From Lineus longissimus (Eukaryota > Nemertea > Pilidiophora > Heteronemertea > Lineidae), in assembly GCF_910592395.1 (NCBI RefSeq), contig NC_088325.1:806001-870000 (forward strand): 64,000 bases of DNA, read 5' to 3'. This document shows positions 47,801 to 57,900 of this stretch, in pieces. Made by a program: the position numbers and the translations under genes. Positions within the stretch are counted from its first letter, which is position 1, and the number at the start of each line of letters is the position of its first letter. The notes under the pieces were generated by a model. That model did no database searches, was not told the origin of the DNA, and was given only the letters and a program-made list of their open reading frames with translations.

Positions 47801-48230
47801 GAAAGCTTTTCAATTTAAGTGCAGTCTTGAGCGGCATGAGCTTATTCATACAGGAGAAAAACCATTCACATGTGACGAGTGTCAAAAAGGATTTCAGTCT
47901 AAATGCAGTCTTAAGTATCATAAATATATTCATAGTGGAGAAAGACCATTCCCATGTGACAAGTGTGATAAAGCTTTCAGCCACCCGAGTGATCTTGCAG
48001 CGCACAAGCGTATTCATACTGGGGAAAAACCATTCCAGTGTGGCACGTGTCTTAAAGCATTCAATAACAGCAGTAATTTTCGTAAGCATCGCCGAATTCA
48101 TATTGGAGAAATGGCATTCAAATGTGATCAGTGTCCGGAAACATTTAAAAGCAGTAATGAATTTATGATGCACAGGCTTGTTCATACGGGAGAAGGCCTA
48201 TTCACCGCAACCAGTGTCCTCGAGCACTAA
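44856..48230 (+). CDS. C2H2 zinc-finger protein 1 with SUMO-motif N-terminus (801 aa)
   Basis: Coding exons are 44856-45722, 46027-46075 and 46741-48230. A 5'-UTR acceptor (TTTTGCAG) lies 19 nt before the ATG. The acidic N-terminal part (residues 1-305) carries several hydrophobic-K-x-E motifs (VKAE, IKTE in three places), the consensus for SUMO attachment. From residue 347 there are 14 intact C2H2 fingers with H-T-G-E-R/K-P linkers, plus one degenerate finger between fingers 1 and 2 where the second cysteine is replaced. The protein is expected to be a nuclear DNA-binding regulator. It is a tandem paralogue of the gene at 49566; the shared openings (MSD, LNRIKTEPGLE, MKHEPDD, DDTLHPVP) are clear. 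The array ends by a frameshift in what was the next finger, and finger relics continue to about 48430. There is no KRAB, SCAN, BTB or ZAD domain. Confidence 0.85.
46139..46530 (+). pseudogene. Broken zinc-finger exon interrupted by a LINE end
   Basis: Within intron 2 of zinc-finger gene 1, 46147-46284 reads finger-like sequence (LHKRVHTGEKPFQCDEC..., then a finger with lost ligands). 46470-46525 resumes with SHTGERPFACGQCDEA before a stop. Between them is a LINE fragment on the other strand. This is a decayed finger exon, not part of the spliced product. Confidence 0.7.
46286..46440 (-). mobile_element. Non-LTR retrotransposon 3' fragment
   Basis: The minus strand encodes GRRNRGRPRETWRRSMAKEL and then GLTWEAARQRAANR, the conserved C-terminal end of many LINE reverse transcriptases. 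It splits zinc-finger coding relics on the plus strand. Confidence 0.75.
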
Positions 48231-49565
48231 AAGCAGCTGTGATTTTGTAACTCGTAAATGTATTCATATATCTCCAGGGGCCAAATCAACCAAACTAGGG
48301 AGACCCTATAAATGAGACTGGTGTGGTTAGACATAAAAAAGCAATAGTAAGCTTGTGGTGCATTGACATAATCACACAGTAGAAAGTCTGGTACTTGCAT
48401 GTGATCAGTGTGACAGAGCACTTCAAAGCTCTCTGGTATCGTCCGCATAAATGTCCTCCTATGCTATTTGAACCTGGATTATGGATACATAAAGCTGTCA
48501 TGCGTGAGGGCATGCTGGATGAAAACATACTGTACTATAAACTATATTCATGTGAACATATCTTCAGCTTCCCCTGCACTGGAACCCAGTAGTAATCAAG
48601 TGTTTTGGTTGGGTATTATCATATAGGGAAAAAGTCAAATAAATCGTAATAAATTTGTTTTATATTGTGTTACTGTTTGTATCTGTATATATTAGTAGAT
48701 TTTTGCTGTACTGGTGCCTCTATGAATTGGTCGGACAATAAATTTTATTTATGATTTGATGATATCAAGACTTTCTTCCTCTGTAGACTGTAGAAATGGT
48801 TGATTCTGTGTATTAATGTCTCAATGCCTGGTTTCAGATGTGTCTCAATGCCAGATTGAAGGTTGTGACAATGTCTTTGACTGGTAGTTGTTGGCCTGAA
48901 GGACTACAAAAAACAGTTTCTCCATGTCTGGTTTTGGAGGTGTCTCTTGTCTCTATGTTTATCTTCATTTCCAGTTGCAACCATTGCCCCATAACAGGTT
49001 GGTAAAGGTCCAGATAGAATGTCTCCATGCCTGGTTGTGACTGGTGTATGTCAAATCAGTGACAGACCTGCTGGTTAGGATGATCTTGTATATGTGTTCA
49101 TAATCAGTCCCTCTGCCCTAACCGTCCCACAATTACATCGCGGGAATTCTGTTTCTGCTACATCGCGGGCCGAGACCAAGCCTTGGGCCGAGACACCAAG
49201 TTGCGACATCATTCTGGGGACGAAACATCCGCGGGACGTCATGATAGTTTTGGTACTTGTGAAAAAATTCATGAATTATTTTTGCGCGACATCCGCGACA
49301 TGCGCGATATGCTTTGGTTAAAATCAATGCTTTGAACGGTGGATTTTCATCCTGCTTTTGCTATTTGTATTCTTTGTGACAGAAAGAAAGGTTTGGTAAG
49401 GCTCCAAGCAGATAACATGAGATACTGCTCTTCATAGAGCTGAATTCCACTTGCACTTGCAGTGTTCCCTGTCTGGAGACTGGTGTACGACAAAAAAGTC
49501 GACATGCTTGAAATAAATTCCATTCCTTAAGATATTTCATCACTTTTGCAGTTGCCTGCGGAAAG
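48231..49565. other. Spacer between the two zinc-finger genes
   Basis: Finger relics run to about 48430. AATAAA occurs at about 48640 and 48738. 48790-49050 is a loose repeat of GTCTCCATGCCTGGTTGTGA-like words. 49120-49310 is CpG-rich (GACATCCGCGACATGCGCGA) and may hold the promoter of the second gene. A similar CTTTTTGTGTTCTTTGTGAC-like word precedes both genes (44522 and 49355). Confidence 0.5.
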
Positions 49566-51998
49566 ATGTCTGACAATATTGACTTGACTTGTAGAAGTGG
49601 TGATGTTGTAAAGGTTGAACCACCAGACCAAGATCTTGTAGGTGATTACACTCCAAATACTGATTGGACAATGATGGAACTGCCTGAAGAAGGACTTGTC
49701 AATATGGATTTGTGTGATAGTGGAACCAACTTTGAAGAGGGTGGTTATGTGAAAACAGAGCCAGGTGTAGGAACTTCCTCTGACCCTGGTTATACAGCAG
49801 AGTCGGAACAATATGAGTATGACCAAGAGTTCATCAAGAGTGGGTTTGGTCACCAGGATAACTCAATGGATCGACCAGACTTGAATAGAATAAAAACAGA
49901 ACCTGGCCTTGAGGAGAACTTCCATTCTAATGATCCCATGATGGAGTTTGGTTGTGACTCACAGATCGAAAATCTAATAAAGAAGGAGCCAAGTGAACTA
50001 TTGTCTCATCATGTGTCAGGTGACTGTTATCAAATGGAATGTGTGACTATGGCTGAGCCTCAGGAGTCGGAATATGTGATTGAGAGACCTGGTCAAGTCA
50101 AACAAGAACACGAAACTTGCACCTTTGAGTCAGAGCCTCAGGAGTCTGAATATGTGATTGAGAGACCTGGTCAAGTCAAACAAGAACACGAAACTTGCAC
50201 CTTTGAGTCAGAGCCCCAGGAGTCAGAATATGTGATTGAGAGACCTGGTCAAGTCAAACAAGAACACGAAACTTGCACCTTTGAGTCAGAGCCCCAGGAC
50301 TCGGAATATGTGATTGAGAGACCTGGTCAAGTCAAACAAGAACACGAAACTTGCACCTTTGAGTCAGAGCCCCAGGAGTCAGAATATGTGATTGAGAGAC
50401 CTGGTCAAGTCAAACAAGAACACGAAACTTGCACCTTTGAGTCAGAGCCCCAGGAGTCAGAATATGTGATTGAGAGACCTGGTCAAGTCAAACAAGAACA
50501 CGAAACTTGCACCTTTGAGTCAGAGCCCCAGGAGTCAGAATATCATGATTCTTGTGACATGGAAGGAAACATTATCAAAACTGAACTTGAGTTTAAGTCT
50601 GAGCCCGATTCTGGATACCCATCTGAGCCATCTGAGGGTGCATTTATAATTGGGCCTGACAATAGCCATGTACCTTTAATTGAGATTGAAACCATTAACA
50701 TGGCACAGGTTGGAGAGGCTTTGATGAAGCATGAACCGGATGATCAGTCTGGGTCGGATGGGGAGATTGGATTGTTGAAGATCGAGCTAGATGACACCCT
50801 CCATCCCGTACCATATGCTGGGGAGGACATGAAGCATGATGATATGATAAAAGATGAAGAATATGTTCCGCCTTCTGGTAAGTTTCCCAGACCACATCAC
50901 ATCATGTCGGTGTTGAGTAGTTTCCACTGGCTCAGAGTCCAGGAACAAGTCTTTATACAGAATTGCATGTTTTAATTTAAGGTTGGACTGTCTTAAATTT
51001 GCAAGCCAGACCATACCTACCTCACAACTGCATGAGGCGGTGCAGGGTAGCGAGAAGGCACATGCTCCTCCTGGTCACATAAATCCCGCGCCTAAGTTGC
51101 CCTTAGATGCATGAAATGCTATATAACTAACTTGGCCTCACGACTTCCACTTTCAGACCAGTCATCAAGCTCAGAAGATGATTTCACAAGCTTAAATGAG
51201 GATGATTGCGTTGTCAGCGCTAGGAGATTTTCAAAACTGCTGTGTGATCGCTGTGGTAAACAATTCAATTCTCAAAGTCACCTATTGATACACCAACGCA
51301 TTCATACAGAAGAAAAACCATTCACTTGTGACAAGTGTAATAAATCATTTAGCTGTCCGGAGCTTCTTGTGATGCATAAGTGTACATGTATTGACACAGT
51401 AGAAGGACCATTTGTATGTGATCGCTGTGGGAAGGCATTTGTGCTCAACTGTAGCCTTGTTAAACATTATGTTACTCATATAGACGAAAGACCATTTGCT
51501 TGTGATCAGTGTGACAAGACATTCAAAAGAGGCTGTGACCTTAAGAAACATAAACGTACTCACACCGATGAAAGGCCGTTCAAATGTGACAAGTGTGAGA
51601 AGGCATTCCGAACTTCTAGTCAGTGTGCCCGACATAAGCGTATTCACACAGGAGAAAGGCCATGCAGATGTGATGATTGTGGTAAAACCTTTAAGCGTTC
51701 TGGGCACCTTCTGATACATATGCGTACTCACACAGGAGAAATATCATCTAGATCATTTCCTTGTGATCAGTGTGACAAAACATTCAAAAGCAGCAGTGAA
51801 ATTGCTAAACATAAAACTTGTCACCGGGAAGTAAGAGCTTTCAAATGTGATGAGTGTCCCAAGGCATTTAAGAACAAGAGCCAACGCACTCAGCATAAGC
51901 ATGTCCATACAGGAAAAAGACCATTCAAATGTGACCAGTGTGATAAAACATACACCCGTTCATGTATTCTTCTAAAACATAAGCGTATTCATAAATAA
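49566..51998 (+). CDS. C2H2 zinc-finger protein 2 with amplified SUMO-motif repeat (717 aa)
   Basis: Coding exons are 49566-50877 and 51157-51998, joined in phase 1; a UTR acceptor (CACTTTTGCAG) precedes the ATG by 14 nt. Residues 1-437 are acidic and carry VKVE, VKTE, IKTE, IKKE, IKTE and LKIE motifs. At residues 164-319 there are six tandem 26-residue copies, each with one VKQE (K179 and every 26 residues to K309). Nine C2H2 fingers follow from residue 467. Finger 2 has an altered C-terminal part (HKCTC), and the linker after finger 6 is lengthened by ISSRS. The last finger ends HKRIHK and stops inside an inserted LINE tail. It is the paralogue of the gene at 44856, which has one diverged copy of the 26-residue unit. 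The likely role is a nuclear DNA-binding regulator under SUMO control; targets are unknown. Confidence 0.88.
50055..50522 (+). repeat. 78-bp coding minisatellite, six units
   Basis: There are six 78-bp units with only a few base differences, and a partial seventh to about 50543. All are in frame with zinc-finger protein 2. Each encodes an EPQESEYVIERPGQVKQEHE start and a TCTFES end. Confidence 0.97.
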
Positions 51999-52082
51999 AT
52001 ACAAATATAAATATAGAATTTGTAAAGCGCCTTTCCAGGTCACCCTGCTGAAAGCGCTACCTCCTCTATTTTTTGAAGTGAA
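51992..52082 (-). mobile_element. LINE 3' tail inserted in the zinc-finger array
   Basis: This stretch of about 91 bp is nearly identical to the LINE tail at 29640-29725 (GTAAAGCGCCTTTCCAGGTC, AAAGCGCTACCTCCTC, TTTTTTGAAGTGAAGA). Upstream sequence ends CGTATTCATA and downstream resumes GAAGAGAACAATCATTTGCG and GGTCAGTGTGATGAGGCATT, which together are the linker and start of another finger. Confidence 0.85.
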
Positions 52083-52170
52083 GAGAACAATCATTTGCGT
52101 GGTCAGTGTGATGAGGCATTTAAGAGCTACAGTAGTCTTGTGAAACATATGCCGATTCACATTGAATAAA
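52083..52170 (+). pseudogene. Orphaned zinc finger beyond the LINE insertion
   Basis: GQCDEAFKSYSSLVKH and a following PIHIE stop can be read, but the first cysteine codon is lost by a small deletion and the frame is cut off from the gene by the LINE tail. Confidence 0.7.
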
Positions 52171-52199
52171 ATAGACCAGTTGGAGTTCCGGGTTTCCAC

Positions 52200-53690
52200 C
52201 AGAAAAAATATTTTGAGTACGAACTGAAAGTGACCTGACACCTGATGCCAGAGACCATGGGGTTGTGACTGGCGGGTATTTGATATCTATATGGCTTCAT
52301 GTGACTCACTGACTTGACTCTCTAAGCGCAGCTCCATTCATTCTTCAGTCTTGTAACGTGTATCTTCAACAATAAATTCACAAATGTTTTTTTTCAACTT
52401 GTATTTTGGGGTACGTATCTTTACCCCAGGACTTATTTTGGGTGTGTAATTTTACCCTCTGGCGGAAACCCTGCAGTTCAATGTTTACAGTGTAGTTATA
52501 CTTAACTGGAGGCCTTGGTTGTCTCAACAAATGCCGTATGGATGGAGTTAAAATGTAGGTCAAAACAGAGGCTCAAGCAGTCACAGCATGTCTGATTGTG
52601 AAGACCATGTTTCCTTCTCATGTCTCTTGTTTTGACAGTGTTTCCGTTTCTGGTTGTGTTTAGCTGTGTCTTTATTTGTGAAGACAGTTTAATAATAAAT
52701 ATAATAATTACCGAAAATGATGATGATGAGTTTTTATATAGCACTTTTCCCTGTATTGTCTACTGCCTAAAAGCGATTTGCAACCACAAACATCATTACC
52801 CAGCCTGTCTAGAAACCTTTCTGGAAACTGGAGGTATTGGTTGTGACCTCCATGTTTCCATGTCTGGTTGAGCCAGTGTCTTCGGTTGTGATCAAAGTGT
52901 TTCCCTCCCACTCTCATTGCTCTAGATCCTCGCTTGGGTAGAGTAAACCACCAGCTCCCAGTTCCAGTTTGGTTGTGACAGTGATTTCATATCTGGAACA
53001 CTAACGATGGTTGCAGTAGACCAGCCACGTCCCTGAATGAGGGCACGAAATGGATACCTCTGATTGTCAGAGAGTCTCCTTGCCTGTGTTACCATTTAGG
53101 GATTTAGGGCACAGAGGGAAAAAGGCCTGGCTTGATTGACTTGGGTTATTTTAGATTGGTTCATATTTCAACAGTAAGGGGTTAACACACCTGTAGGGCA
53201 CCTCTATTCATACATTGCTGCACTTAATTTCACTAAATTTCGGGAGAAATTTTCTTGTTAGGGGGAAATAATGTTACCATTCAGTGATTTAGGTCACAGA
53301 GGGATAAAGGCCTAGCTTGATTTACTTGGGTTATTTTAGATTGATTCCTGGAAGGTTCATTTCGTTGTAGGTCTATTTCCTTTGTCATTCTAATAGTGTT
53401 TTGGGTGTAGCCCGAAGTGGGTTCTCTCTGCCGGTGTTCTGGGCCATTTGCCATGCGTTTGTCCTGGTGACAACATTAAATATATATTCCCATATGATTT
53501 ACAGGTTAGTGGCAGTAATAATAGTGCAGTTTCATCCAATTTCTGTGTATTTTGATATTTTGTTGTATTTACTCGCCATTTGCCATGTGTTTGTGATAGT
53601 GAGAACATTAAATATATATTCCAATATGATTTACAGGTCGAGTCAGCGTTACTCTGTTGATCGAAAGTAAGAGTGCCAAGGGAAAGCCAA
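52200..53690. other. Spacer with tandem duplications
   Basis: No gene is seen. AATAAA at about 52371 could end zinc-finger gene 2. 52600-52900 again has loose TGTTTCCATGTCTGGTTGTG-like repetition. 53090-53160 is repeated at 53268-53345 (GGCCTGGCTTGATTGACTTG), and 53447-53512 is repeated at 53576-53640 (CATTTGCCATGCGTTTGT). Confidence 0.55.
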
Positions 53691-53699
53691 ATAGTCCCC

Positions 53700-53960
53700 G
53701 GTTACACGTGGTTGAGGCCTTGTCGCCCCCGTCTTTGCCGGTTGTCCGGAATTCAAAATGCGGCAATTTAGTAGCCGCCATCGTCACGTGACGGTGACGC
53801 GTCGCGTGACGCGGCAGCGGACGACGATTTGATTGAAGCGTTCGATCTTTTTGCTGTTCATTTAGCTCGTTTTTTCTACATATTTGAGGTTTGTTACCAA
53901 CCGATTTTGCGAAGAAATCGATGAGAATTGTACTATAGCACGTACCTTATACCAATTTTC
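53700..53960 (+). promoter_or_regulatory. Candidate CpG-rich promoter of the dynein gene
   Basis: It is a short CpG-dense patch with a GCCGCCATC (YY1-like) word, the palindrome GTCACGTGAC (E-box), and GTGACGCGTCGCGTGACGC. It lies about 1.1 kb upstream of the dynein start codon, with only retroposon tails in between. The transcription start is not visible. Confidence 0.35.
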
Positions 53961-54659
53961 CTATGTTAACGGTATTAAAATGAGGTTTCGGAAAGGTTTG
54001 TTCGTGGTGTCATTTTCCCGGCCGGCCGCGCAGTAGCTTACAGACACAAACACGTGCGCGCGTGCACTCATGCATGCATGCAACAGGTGACGCGATGATT
54101 GCAACATTGGCATTGTCGTGACGTGAAGGGGACTGACAGTGACCCACCCCCCTCCGCGCTGGGCCTAGGCGAGGGGCAGGAGTAAGGCGGATCCCCCACA
54201 ATTACAAACACTGTGTGTGACGATATTGCGGCGCATGATTGAGAGTGACGGATTATTGGTCAATCAATGGGATGGCATTATTGCTCTTCCAGAGTCACTG
54301 TCAAGTGCAAGGCCAAGCAAGGGGGGGGGGTCCCGTAGACTAGAAGGTCCTTGTGTAGTGTTCCCGCACCGTACCAAAAGATGTGCGAGGACGGGACAGG
54401 GCAAATAGTAACTATGAAATCATCATCGCCTATAGAGCCTTGACCGGAGGCATCCATCAGGGCCATTCAATCCATCATGACCATGGCCCAGAATTGAGCC
54501 ATAGCCTAAATATAGACCCCAATTTCACAAAGCCAACACTTGCCACCGCCCGTATTATAGCACCACCTGGGTATCTGAAGCCAAGTTTGCCTTTGCAGTG
54601 TATTCCTGTGGCTTATCATATCTATGTCTTGTGACCAAGGTACATTTCCCTAGACAGAT

Positions 54660-54890
54660 CCTCGACAATCACATCTTCTGCTTTTCTCTTGAATCTATTC
54701 GCACTTGCACACGTTTATTGTAAATCTTCCACCGATGTAACCATGTTTATAAGGACTACAATAAACTCATCTTATCTTAGCTTTTCTCTTGAATCTATTC
54801 GCACTTGCACACGTTTATTGTAAATCTTCATCCGATGTAACCATGTTTATAAGGACTACAATAAACTCATCTTATCTTATCTTATCTATC
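54660..54890 (+). repeat. Duplicated retroposon 3' tail
   Basis: Two ~101-bp units begin near 54679 and 54780 (GCTTTTCTCTTGAATCTATT). Each ends AATAAACTCATCTTATCTTA, the typical TCTTA-type tail of CR1/L2-like elements. Confidence 0.75.
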
Positions 54891-54961
54891 AATTCATTCT
54901 TTGTGTATTTAGATAGAATGACGATCTATTTTTCTCTTATGTTGGAAATAATTTAAGGAAG

Positions 54962-57900
54962 ATGTCGCACTCAGGGCATGATTTCCATGGGGATCACCTT
55001 AGTGATGGCCTGGGTATGCCAGCAAATTCAAGGAACCGGCGCCGAAGTTTTGTTGTGGGAATGCAGGCTGCTACAGAAAGTATCAAAGAGAAACAGGTAC
55101 TACTGGATACACTCACCAATAAGATCCCAAGCCCAACAATACCCGATTTCTACTCCCCCCTCGATGGGTCGAGCCTAAACAACGACATAATAGTAGGCCT
55201 TTCACAGCCGTAAAAGGGGTGGGATATCTTGTCTTCGTTACTTCCAATTGGTCTTTAATTGTAATATGAAAAGTTCAGCTGTAGAGTCATGACTATTCAT
55301 GTCGATTACGTTGTTAACTCTTGAATAGATATCCCACCCCTTTTATGGCTACGAAAGGCCTACTATTGTGTTCGACTGTACCCATCGAGGCGGTGGTACA
55401 AATCGGATATTGTCGGGCTTGAGATCTTATTGGCGAGTGGCTCCAGTATACTAGCTTAGAAATGTAACTCCAGGGTTATATGACTGAATCTTCGTGTGGT
55501 GATACCTTAGAGCATGAAACAGTTAGCCTTTAAAGCAGTCTTTGAGTCCAAAGGAAAAAGTAAAGGCTACAAATTTGGCTCTATCTGGATCTCACCCTTG
55601 ACTTAGATTCTTTGGAAGGCTGACCACCGGACTCAAAAGTGAAGACTTTCAGAAATCTAGCTGTTAAAAAAATTAAACGCTTTCATTTTCTTATATTAAA
55701 ATTATAAAAAGGCTAGGCCTGAATCTGGAAAAGTGTTTCACATTCTGCCATACTTCTTTAGCTTATTAATTATATCTCTACAATTTCAGCAAAAAGCACG
55801 TGATCATCGGGAGATGAGGCGGTCACACTTAGACGGCACTCACAGATACCTCTTTGATATTGTTGGATTTCATCTTGGTATTGACGCAGCAAGCGTGGAA
55901 GAGTTCGCCCTTGATTGCACCAAGGTTAGTTGTTTCCAATCCATTCCAGGTCTCGTAATTCGTTTCATAAAACCACAGCAATTCACAAGTCTTCATTTTA
56001 GGGATCAAAATATCTCAGGACTGATAGGAGTCCATCAGTCTTCGGACTTTATCAAGAAGGTTGTGTTGGTATTTTAGTTTCCCTGGCATAGACACCAGGT
56101 TTATTCGAAGGACTGTGAAGAGGTGTGAATTTTTTAGTTCCTTAAATATCCTCTGGTTCATCAAGAAGGCAGAATCGAACCGGGGTCCTATTGCGTGGTA
56201 GTCCACAGTGTTTAATACTATGGATGAGGCTCCCTCTTTCCATATGCTGTTAGTGTTACATCATTTTCTACACAGAATTTCGACCTCCTACATCAATTCA
56301 TTGCCGAAGACGGAATTCGTTCCGTTACGTTTTTCTATCAAGAAGGAGAGGCTCCTGTCATGGAAGGTAACAAATGGCATTTCGTTTCTTGATCCAAAAT
56401 TCCAATAATGAATTCATTTGATTTTTCTCTGTTTCTCTGTCGTGTCTGAATACAATACCAATTAGCATTTTGTCAGATTTACATCCCTCTGTGACGTAAA
56501 AGTCAGATGTTTAGCCGGAAAAAAACTTTTAGAAAATTTGTTAGTACAGTCATGTATTAAGTATTCAAGAAAGTATACTGGTGGAACAGGATGATAAGAA
56601 TTAAAAGTTCCAAGGTATTGTAACCACAAGTGTCAACAGGATGAAAATAGGCCCATAGGTAGTAAATGACACTGTACACGACAGCAGTCTTGAACTTATA
56701 TTCAATCTGATTAATTACATCCTTGCAAAATCTCAAATCCAACTTTCGGATGCACAGACAGTACAGGCCTTTGAAGATGAGCATTAAAAAGAGTGATCAA
56801 TGTTTTGATTTTATGTTTCACCCTGTGCTGTCCATTGTAAGTGCTTTCTTTATATTCTTGTCTCAGAATGTGGTCGTAACATTGCCGGTTATGCCAAAGG
56901 GTCTAAGATGATGAAATTGTTCATTACGACTGGGACGAAAGAGCGATTGGACAATATGTGTGTCTATTTCCTCCGCATGAAAGCAAGTCTGGCTCTCAGT
57001 GTGAGAAATATTGGAGAGGTGAGTGCATGTGCTCGATGGTCGAAATGGGGCAGCAAGATGGTTGATCAATGGCAGAGATGGTGTTGCACAACTCTAGGTT
57101 ATCCTTAGGGTAGGCCTAACCTCTTTCACTTTGTCAACTAAAGCCGGTCAACTATGACACAGGCTGTCCAGGGCTCAGTGTAACATTACTAATTGTGATC
57201 ACACTATTACAGTTAAGTGACAAGAGGTCTGCCTACCTTCTAAATGACCTGATCTCATGAGGATCTCTCTCTCTTTCAGAGTGTAGTATTTGGTTGTATC
57301 AATGTGAAGAACGGGACCAGTATCATCCCGGGAATTCAGGGCCAGATTGAGAAGGTGTTGCATCCAGCACTCAAGGCTGAGTGTGACTGGGGCCAGCTGA
57401 CAGACACACAACAGGGCAGAAAGACCAGGAAGGGATTCCTGGAAAAATTGTCCAACTTTATCCACTGTTTGTCAGGTGAAAAGCAACTTATAATTGGATT
57501 ATGTTAAAGAAATCTCCATATCATTGAATTGAGTGAAACTCTCTCAGACGCTGGTCTGTGTTATGAAACAGGTGTTTGACTGGTTGGGATAGAGAGAAGT
57601 TGCACATTGTACCAACTGTCCCTCCTGCTCCAAGTTTAACTGGGAGTCAAGACGACGAAAAGCAGGTTGAGCTCGTCCCGCAAGAACAGACCTGAAATGA
57701 AGACCATTTCTTAACAACAGATGACAAAAGACTTCTAATAATGATGCATCAGGGATTGAGTTGGAGTGGAAAGTTACCTATGGCTTCAAGGCTGTCATAT
57801 GATCTGTAAATCTGTAAATCTGTAAATCTGTAAATCTGTATGATATTGAATGAACAGCTCATTTTCTGTTGAAAGAATCTGCTTTTTCACCTCTGGTTCT

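Noticed and set aside
47196-48185. 329-codon open frame on the minus strand
   Set aside because: It is the mirror frame of a 14-finger zinc-finger array on the plus strand; the repeated MNT...VTCEWPFS pattern is an antisense shadow.
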